NCBI GenBank assembly: GCA_041743125.1
Contig: JBGTNK010000312.1
Location: forward strand, 1-8,699
From: Terrimonas_B sp041743125
Lineage (GTDB): Bacteria > Bacteroidota > Bacteroidia > Chitinophagales > Chitinophagaceae
Reading direction: 5' to 3'
DNA length: 8,699 nucleotides
Below are positions 1 to 8,699 of this stretch, in pieces; the stretch's first letter is position 1, and every line of letters starts with the position of its first letter. The notes under the pieces are model-generated. The model was not told the origin of the DNA, made no database searches, and worked only from the letters and a program-made list of their open reading frames with translations. The translations under genes and the position numbers were made by a program.

Positions 1-851
1 CGGCCACAATTCAAACCGGCCGAATGATCTTTAAGTTCCCACAGAATTTCATGAAGCTGAAAGCTGGCCAGTATGGTTTCTACCAATACAGTGGCTTTGG
101 TGCTTCCATAGGGTACGCCGCAATAATTCTGTGAGAAGATAAATACATCATTCCATAGTCTTGCTTCATTATAGTTTTCAATCTTAGGTAAATAAAAGTA
201 GGGGCCTGAACCTTTTTGCAATAATAATTTTGCATTATGGAAAAAGTATAATCCAAAATCGAACAGGCTGGCGCTTACAGGCTCTCCGGCAATCAATAGG
301 TGTTTCTCTTCCAGGTGCCAGCCTCGCGGGCGAACAAACAGGGTAGCGGTTTTTTCATTCAGCGAATATTCTTTTCCGTTTTCCGGGTTTGTATAAGTAA
401 TCGTTCCATTGATCGCATCACGAAGATTGATCTGGCCTCCCATTACATTTTCCCAGGTGGGAGCGTTGCTGTCTTCAAAGTCGGCCATAAAAACATTAGC
501 ACCAGAGTTCATGGCATTGATGATCATTTTACGATCAACCGGCCCGGTAATCTCTACCCGGCGGTCGTTGATATCTTGTGGTGTTTGGGGAATTCTCCAA
601 TGGGTGTTTCGGATCACTTCTGTTTCGGGTAAGAAATTCGGTTGCCAGCCGGCGTCTATTTTTTGTTGAATAGTTGCTCTTTGGTCTAAAAGTTTCCGGC
701 GATGCGGGTTGAACCGCATATGTAAAGCACGGATAAAATACAAAGCATCTGGGGTTAAGATATGGCTGTGATCTGCATGGAACGGGGCTTTGATCGTGAT
801 GTCTTCGGGTGTGCTGAACCGGGTGTGGGGGTGTTTGATGATGGTTGCCAT
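1..851 (-). CDS. aceB: Malate synthase A, N-terminal part (3' end beyond window)
   Basis: Condenses glyoxylate with acetyl-CoA to give malate and CoA, the second step of the glyoxylate shunt used for growth on acetate or fatty acids; cytoplasmic. Reading leftward from ATG at 849-851 gives 283 codons with no stop before the edge, about half of the roughly 530 residues usual for the A isoform. Family blocks seen in order are FMADFEDS (121-128), RPRGWHLEEKH (174-184, holding the conserved active-site Arg), GPYFYLPKIE (216-225), VLVETI (255-260) and DHSAGLNCG (275-283). The catalytic C-terminal half lies outside the window. A GAGG-type ribosome-binding site (AGAGGAAA on the minus strand, 861-868) sits 9 nt before the ATG and supports this start. 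The gene is divergent from an ScfR/RAMB-like regulator across 99 bp. Isocitrate lyase (aceA) would be expected downstream, but that is inference. Family assignment is very secure. Confidence 0.96.
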   Translation of the reverse strand, partial: MATIIKHPHTRFSTPEDITIKAPFHADHSHILTPDALYFIRALHMRFNPHRRKLLDQRATIQQKIDAGWQPNFLPETEVIRNTHWRIPQTPQDINDRRVEITGPVDRKMIINAMNSGANVFMADFEDSNAPTWENVMGGQINLRDAINGTITYTNPENGKEYSLNEKTATLFVRPRGWHLEEKHLLIAGEPVSASLFDFGLYFFHNAKLLLQKGSGPYFYLPKIENYNEARLWNDVFIFSQNYCGVPYGSTKATVLVETILASFQLHEILWELKDHSAGLNCG

Positions 852-3800
852 TTTTAAATGTTTCCTCTAAAGTAATAAAATTCTTTAAAAGCGAAAATTT
901 CGCTAACATTTATTTTTTCGTAAATAGTCCCTTTTTCTTATTTTAGGTGGATGATGACAGATAATGACAGCGTACGCCTGATATTTGGACTCAAGGTGAA
1001 GGCCCTCCGGCAGGAAAAAGGTTTGTCGTACCAGCAGCTGGCGGAAAAAACCGGGATGTCCCTTTCTTATGTCCATGACATTGAAACGGGCAAGAAGTTT
1101 CCCAAGGCCGATAAAATATTATCCCTGGCCAAATCCCTGGGTGTTGATTATGATTACCTGGTTTCTCTCAGGGCCAGCAAAAAGTTGCAACCAATTATTG
1201 ACCTGATCAATTCTGATTTTATTAATGCTGTGCCCTGGGATCATTTTGGATTAACACCGGCTTCCCTGCTGGACCTGTTTTCCAATACTCCTGATAAGAT
1301 CACGGCCTTTATCAGTACACTATTAAAAATATTTCGCAGTTACCAGTTATCGAGAGAAAGTTTTTATAATTCAGCTCTTCGTTCCTACCAGGATCTGCAA
1401 GACAATTATTTTGAAGATATAGAAGAGGCAGTAAAAAAAATCAGGGATACGTATAAATTAAAAAACAACCTGCCGGTTGACATTAAGGTGCTGGAAAACG
1501 TATTGGACAAAATGGGGATCAGTGTCAACCGCAAGCGGATGGCGGGTCTTGATTCCCTGAAAGAACTAAGATCTTATTATTCTGCTACTAAAAAGACATT
1601 CTATATTAATAAAGCATTGAGCCCGGCACAGGAAAAATTTTTATTGGGCCGGGAGATCGGTTTTCAATACATGGACATCCTGTTGCGGCCTTTTGAAACC
1701 GTGAGCCACCACAGCGATTCATTTGATATGCTGCTGAATAATTTCAGGGCATCCTATTTTGCTGTCGCTTTGCTGATGCCGGAAGAAAATTTTGTAGAGG
1801 ATGTTAAGCGGATCGTGATGCAACCCAAATGGAATGACAAAGCCTGGCTTGATCTGTCCTCTCATTATGATGTAACACCCGAGATGATGATGGAGCGGTT
1901 GACGAATGTATTGCCCAAACATTTCGGTATTGATCATTTATTTTTTTTACGAATGGCAGGAGACCCGGAGAAGAACGAATTTGAAATGACAAAAGAACTG
2001 CATCTGTCCCAGTTGCATAATCCCTATGCCAATTCATTGCACGAACATTATTGCCGCCGCTGGATCTCTATTAACAGCATCCGGCATGTAGCAGAATTGG
2101 TAGCAAAGAAAAAGTATAAACAACCTGTAGCAGAAGCGCAGATATCCCAATACTGGCAAACCCATAATCGCTACCTGTGCATTTCTTTTGGTAAGCCTTC
2201 CTTTAAAGGAAGCAGCGAAATGGTGAGTGTCACCATTGGTTTATGCATAGACCAAAAATTATTGCAGGCTATGCCATTTGTTAATGATGAAACCATCCCG
2301 GTAAGAACGGTGCATACCACCTGCGAACGGTGCGGAATTATGGATTGTAAAGAAAGAGCCGCCCCGCCTGTGGAAATAATAAAACAGCAGCAGCAGGAGA
2401 AAATGAATGCCGGGCTCACTCAACTGGATGATTAGTTTAAAAAAAAGAAATTAATAAAAGATATTGCAATGAATTCGGGAATTGTTCTTTATGCTCTGAA
2501 AACTCCTGATCAGGCGAGCACATCTGCGTATTCCGGTTTCTTTTTAAATACAGCATTAGCAAAGGGACAAAGCGCTATTATTTTGATATGGTGTGTTCTG
2601 GCATATTCAACAGCTGCATGTACTAATTGATAGCCGGTATCCATTCCTTTCAGCTCATCACTCACTTCTGTATGTTCAATAATTATTTTATCTGCTGAGG
2701 GAATTGAATAACTCATTTCAGCCAGGATATTGCCATCCTGCTCTACAAAGAATAATCCTTTGCCATTTATTTTCTTGTTTTGAATGAGCATGTCATTGCT
2801 TGAACGGTTAAAAAAATAAACCTGGAATGAAAAACCCGGATTTTTTATTGATCTATAATTTTCAAGGGGCAAAGTTAATTATTCATTTAATGAGCTTAGA
2901 ATAAATGAGCGGGAATGGTTTTTTTTAAAATTGTAAAGAGCCGGTCTACCTATTCTTTTTACAGATTGACCAGCTCTTTCCTGAAATATTTATTACCACT
3001 TTTCTAATCCCAATAATTTTTTTCCTAATTCATTCAATTCGGCTTTTTCATATTTTGTCTGTTCCCAATTACGGGGATCTCCGGGAAAGGCATAACCCTG
3101 TGGAGCCACCCGATCTTTCCAGGAAGTTATACGCCATTGACGCAATGCTTCATTTTCTTCTTCCGCCGGCATCATGGAAATATATTGTGCAATGCGAACT
3201 TTGTTTTCACTACGGTTGGGTCGTATTCCATGCGGTTGCAGGCTGTTAAAAATTAAAAGATCACCTGCTTCCATTTTTACTTTCTTAAATTCAAAGCCAG
3301 TTGTGTCGGGTTTAAAATGATCCCGGTCTTCAGGCTGAGTCAACTTCCATGTTTCATAATTTCTGAATAGTTCCGGTAAGCATTGAAAGCCTCCCATATT
3401 TTCATCCGTTTGATCGGCCAGCGCCAGAACTCCCTGCACATTTACGGGTTTGGTGTCAGGGTCATAATCCCAATGAATAAATCCTTTATATTCAAAACCC
3501 GGCCTCATCGGAAAGTTTAAATTGGCCCTGTCTATAGTGACCCATAATTTTTCCGTGCCCCAGATATCTGAAAACGCATCGTAAATTTTTTGCACCTGCC
3601 GGTTATTCCATAAATGCTGATGATTATAAACTTCAACCATACCTGTATTGGTGAGTTCTTTCATTTGCATTTCAGCCCGGGGTGGGGCATACCATGTTTC
3701 GGGATTGGCAGGATCTTTTTCTTCAAACTCCCAGAGGAAATCAGCGGTAGCCTGCACCTGTTCTTTTGGCACTGCGTTCTTAATTACAATATATCCATTG

Positions 3801-6800
3801 TGCTTCCAGAATTGCCAGTCTTCTTCACTTAATACTTTTAAGGGTTTGCCATTGCTGCGGTCGTTTAATTTGACAGCACTACTTTTTGCCGTAGAGGGAT
3901 TACCGGGAATGTCTTTGTGTGCATTATCGGGTACCATGGTTGGAGCCATGGTGGCAGCCATTGTTTCTTGTTTCATATAGCAATATTTAAAGTTTATTTA
4001 TTAATAATGAAAAATGTATACATTGTTTTTTACTGCGGTTACAGAAACCGGTTGCTGTCCGGTGCTTACAATTTTGTTCTATCGAATTTTTAATTCTTGT
4101 TGTGGTTAGGGAAATCTTCTTATTCAAACCCGAATGTTCGTTTTCCAATCTTTGGTTTGTATTGACCAGTGTCCCTATAAAGTTACTGGTTATGATCTCA
4201 TTGGTTTTCTTATCTGGCATTTGATCTGTTTTGCAATCAGTAATGATGTAAATATACCCCGGCGCAATGCCTGTTGACTACATTTACAATAGCCTGTTTT
4301 TGTTCTCTATTGATATTTTTTCAGGTTTTTGCTTAAGCAAAGTATATTTATGGATAAATATCCTGAAATGAAAGTAAAGCTTGAGGAAGTGATCTCGGAT
4401 GCTGACAGTTCATTCAGAATATTGCTCACCCCTAATCTGAATGATATCTTTTACTGGCATTTTCACCCGGAGTACGAAATCGTATTTGTAGAAAACGCCA
4501 GTGGTACCCGCCATATCGGCGACCATATTTCACGGTATGAAGGAAGTGATCTTGTTTTTATCGGGCCTAATGTCCCTCACCTCAACTTTGATTATGGCGT
4601 ACAGAAAACATGTGAACAGGTAGTGATCCAAATGAAAGAAGATTTTTTAGGGAAAGATTTTTTTTCTGTTCCTGAAATGGCCTCCATTAAAACGCTTTTC
4701 GAAAAATCCAAATACGGAGTTTCCTTCGACAAGGAAACCAAACAATTGGCGGGAGAAAAATTGAAACGTCTGGTTCATCTGAATCATTTTGAACAACTGA
4801 TAGAACTCCTTCAAATTTTTCATCTGCTTGCCAATAGCGAAATAACTATGTTGAACTCCCGCCCGGTTGCCAGCGAGATGATCAGGAAAGATGCAGGCAG
4901 AATAGAACGGGTATATCATTACGTGGAGCAGCATTACCAGCAACATATAGATGTAAAGGAAGTAGCCAGGCTCAGCCATCTTTCAGCGGCTGCATTTAGC
5001 CGGTATTTTAAAAAAGTGACACGTATGACGTTTACTGAATTCCTGAATCAATATCGTATTACACAGGCAAAAAAAATGCTTTTACAAAATAAATCGGTAA
5101 CGGAAGCAAGTTTTCAAAGCGGGTTTGACAATCTTTCTTATTTCAACAAAACATTCAAGAAACTGGCTGGCATAAATCCTTCCCATTTTAAAAGGCAACA
5201 TGTTTGAAAGCTAACCGGGAAGCTGAAGAACAAAAAAGATTTGTATAAACAAATTTTCTACCTCATATTTGCCAAGCAATGAAACAAAAAATTAATATTC
5301 AATGGTGGTGGCAAACAGACGCTGAAGGGGGTATGTAATGTCATTACTTTATTTATAAGGTATACAGAGCCCCGGATTATTTCGGGGTTTTTTTATTTAG
5401 TAAGGCAGATTGGGAAAAAGCGGTGAATAAATTAATAATCATGTTTTCGATTTAGATCCAGTAGTATGAAGAAAATACAGATCAATACCAGCACAAAGAA
5501 AATACTGGCGGATGTATTCACACCGGTAGGTATGTACCTGCGGCTTCGTGACCGGTTCCGAGATACCATCCTCCTGGAAAGCACCGATTTTCATGCGGCA
5601 GAGAGCAGTTATTCTTTCATAGGTATTAATGCCATCGCCGGGATGGAGATCAGTTCAACTGAAAGAATAGAATTTAAATTTCCGGGTCAGCCTCCGGAAA
5701 GAGCAGCTATTAATCATGTAAATGAAGTTCCCGGCCAGCTCTGGAATTTTATGCAACGCTTTGAGGTAGTACCTCCGGCAACCCGGGAAGCAAAATTTGC
5801 ACAGGGATTATTTGGGTACACCACATATGATGCTGTTCAGTTTTTTGATACGATAAATCTTACGGGTCAAAAAAAAGGAACCACCCCTAATATTCCTTTG
5901 ATGCGATACAGGCTTTATCAATATGTTATTGCCATCAATCATTTTAAGGATGAATTATTTATTTGTGAGAACAAAGTAAGCGGTGCAGAGAGTGAACTGG
6001 AAGTCCTTGAATCATTGATTCGCAGTAAGGATATCCCTGCCTATCCTTTTCAATCAAAAGGAGAAGAAAGTTCAAACATGACGGATGAAGATTATATGGA
6101 CATGGTAAAGAAAGGAATTGCCAGTAGCCATAGGGGTGATGTTTTTCAGATCGTGTTAAGCAGGCGCTTTGAACAGAAATTCCAGGGTGATGAATTCAAT
6201 GTGTACCGGGCCCTGCGTAATATCAATCCATCGCCTTATTTATTTTATTTTGATTATGGTGATTATAAACTGATGGGATCTTCCCCCGAAGCACAATTGG
6301 TCATTAAGAACGGTAAAGCGATCGTTCATCCTATTGCAGGGACATTCAAAAGAACAGGAGATGATGCGATGGACCAGGAGGCTGCCTCTGCCTTATTGCT
6401 GGATGCAAAGGAAAATGCGGAGCATGTGATGCTGGTTGACCTGGCAAGAAATGATCTGAGCAGGCTTTGTGATGATGTTACTGTTTCCCAATACCGGCAA
6501 GTTCAATATTTCTCCCACGTTATTCATTTGGTGAGTGAAGTAACGGGTAAGGTGAGAAGCGGAAGCAACCCTTTTGAATTGCTGGCAAAAACATTTCCGG
6601 CAGGTACATTGAGTGGTGCACCCAAGTTTAAAGCAATGGAATTAATAGACAAATATGAACCAACTACCCGAAGCAATTATGGAGGAGGAATAGGATTTAT
6701 GGGATTTGACGGAAGTTGTAACCATGCTATCATGATCCGTACATTTTTAAGCAGGAATAATAGCCTGATCTACCAGGCCGGGGCCGGTGTGGTAGCAGCA

Positions 6801-8699
6801 TCGCTGCCCGAAAATGAATTGCAGGAGGTAAACAATAAATTGGGAGCATTAAAAAAAGCGATCCTGCTGGCGGAAGAACTTTGATCACATTACTCAAAAA
6901 TTAAAACTTCTGTTTTGAATTTGAGCAGGGTATTAAAAAGAATATGAATTATTAGTAATGAGGCTTTGAACAATTAAAACAAAAATTTTGAACATACTAG
7001 TATTCGATAATTACGATTCATTTACCTACAACCTGGTTCACCTGGTGGAGAAGATAACACACGGGAAAGTTGACGTATATCGCAATGACCAGCTACCCCT
7101 TGAGAAAGTAAAGGATTATGATAAGATCATTTTGTCACCGGGACCGGGTATTCCTGTAGAAGCCGGGCTTTTATTACCCTTGTTAAAAGAATATGCGCCA
7201 ACAAAATCTATATTGGGCGTTTGTCTTGGCCACCAGGCAATCGGCGAGGCCTTTGGTGGAAAGTTGATTAATTTATCAACCGTTTATCATGGCGTTGCCA
7301 CCAAAATAGAAATCGGGATTCCCCGTAGTTCTGTAAAAAAGGGGAGTAACTTATGTTCATCCAGCAGGTTATTTAAAGGACTGCCATCTGAAATTGAAGT
7401 AGGCCGGTATCATTCATGGATAGTTTCAGAAGAAAATTTTCCTGAAGAATTGGAAGTGACCGCAAGGGATGAAAATAATTATATAATGGCTATGCAGCAT
7501 AAAAAATATGATGTACAGGGAGTGCAGTTTCATCCGGAGAGTGTGCTGACACCCATGGGTGAAGTGATCATGCAAAATTGGATTGGAAACTAATGAACAA
7601 ATTTCAAATCAGAAAAGGGCCATGAAAAAAATATTACAATTTTTATTTGAACATAAAACCTTAAGCCGGCACCAGGCTAAAGAAGTTCTTGTCAACATTG
7701 GCAAAGCCATTTACAATGAACACGAAGTAACAGCTTTCATGACCGTCTTCCTGATGCGCAGTATAACCATTAAAGAGTTGCAGGGCTTCCAGGATGCGTT
7801 GCTGGAGTTATGTGTGCCGGTGGACCTTAACGGGTTTGAAACAATCGACATTGTGGGCACAGGCGGTGATGGCAAGGATACTTTTAATATCTCTACACTA
7901 TCTTGTTTTATTGTAGCCGGCACAGGCCAAAAAGTGGCCAAGCATGGAAATTATGGTGCCTCATCTGTAAGCGGGGCATCCAATGTAATGGAGCAATTGG
8001 GATATAAATTCAAAAACAATAATGAAATCCTGAAGAGAGAAGTAGAGGAGGCAAATATTTGTTTTCTTCATGCTCCTTTATTTCATCCAGCGCTTAAAAC
8101 GGTAGGTCCCATTCGCAAAAACCTGGCTATGCGTACCTTCTTTAATATGCTGGGGCCCATGGTAAATCCGGCTTCACCACAATACCAACTGGTAGGAGTG
8201 TATAGTTTGGAAATGGCCCGTATTTATAATTACCTGTTACAATTATCAGGCAAACCGTTCACTATTATTCACAGTTTGGATGGATATGATGAAATTTCGC
8301 TGACAAACGATACAAAAGTTATTACCAATGAAGGAGAAAAAGTAATGACACCTGAACAATTGGGGAAAAGAATGGTTTCTGCTTCTGACATTCATGGCGG
8401 CAGATCGGTGGAAGAGGCAGCTAAAATATTTTCAACCATTATTAAAGGCGGGGGCAATTGGGCACAAAATGCGGTAGTGCTTGCCAATGCTGCTATGGCT
8501 TTGAATTGTACGGGTAAGTATAAAAATTATAATGACGCATACAATGCCGCGGTAGAAAGTTTAGAAAGCGGAAAGGCAAATGAGGCGTTGGTAAAATTGA
8601 TTGCCCTGCAATCCGCCAGTAATAATTAAATTGAAAAGACGAACCGTGAGGTAATAAATGGAAAGGTTCCCGGATTCATGTTTTTAGCAAACGCATTTT

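Overview
The window looks like a chromosomal segment of a Bacteroidota bacterium, probably in or near the Chitinophagaceae. This is inferred from the moderate, AT-leaning base composition, mostly A-rich or weak ribosome-binding regions, one exact Bacteroidota-type -7 promoter element (TAnnTTTG), and the style of the proteins (ScfR-like regulator beside malate synthase, cupin-type AraC regulator, trpE-trpG-trpD order). No phage, transposon, CRISPR or tRNA/rRNA signal was seen.

Layout: (1) 1-851, minus strand: the N-terminal 283 codons of malate synthase A (aceB), cut by the window edge. (2) 951-2435, plus strand: a divergent XRE-type regulator of the ScfR/RamB kind, with HTH, a degenerate IrrE/M78-like domain and a C-terminal Cys domain. 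The 99-bp gap between the two holds a 15-bp near-perfect palindrome, a likely operator; together they look like a glyoxylate-shunt control unit. (3) 2510-2791, minus: a small YjdJ-like GNAT acetyltransferase with its own -7 element. (4) 2993-3976, minus: a PhyH-family Fe(II)/2-oxoglutarate oxygenase followed by a hairpin terminator. (5) 3977-4349: a 373-bp gene-free spacer with several dyads. (6) 4350-5207, plus: an AraC-family regulator, divergent from the oxygenase and its plausible controller. (7) 5208-5465: a tryptophan attenuator. (8) 5466-8629, plus: trpE, trpG and trpD.

The most interesting element is the region upstream of trpE. A 20-codon reading frame (5279-5338) encodes a peptide with three consecutive Trp codons. 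It is followed by a strong intrinsic terminator (5366-5394) whose 5' arm can instead pair with the G-rich end of the leader frame. Ribosome position on the Trp codons would therefore decide whether RNA polymerase enters trpEGD. This is classical ribosome-mediated attenuation in design, but the leader sequence is unlike the enterobacterial trpL, and there is a hint that the leader mRNA may be almost leaderless.

TrpE and TrpG make anthranilate from chorismate and glutamine, and TrpD adds the phosphoribosyl group. The remaining trp genes are expected beyond the right edge; the last 70 bases contain no supportable gene. Several starts were set by family alignment and not by the longest frame: aceB 851, GNAT 2791, AraC 4350, trpD 7622. 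trpG uses TTG at 6988.
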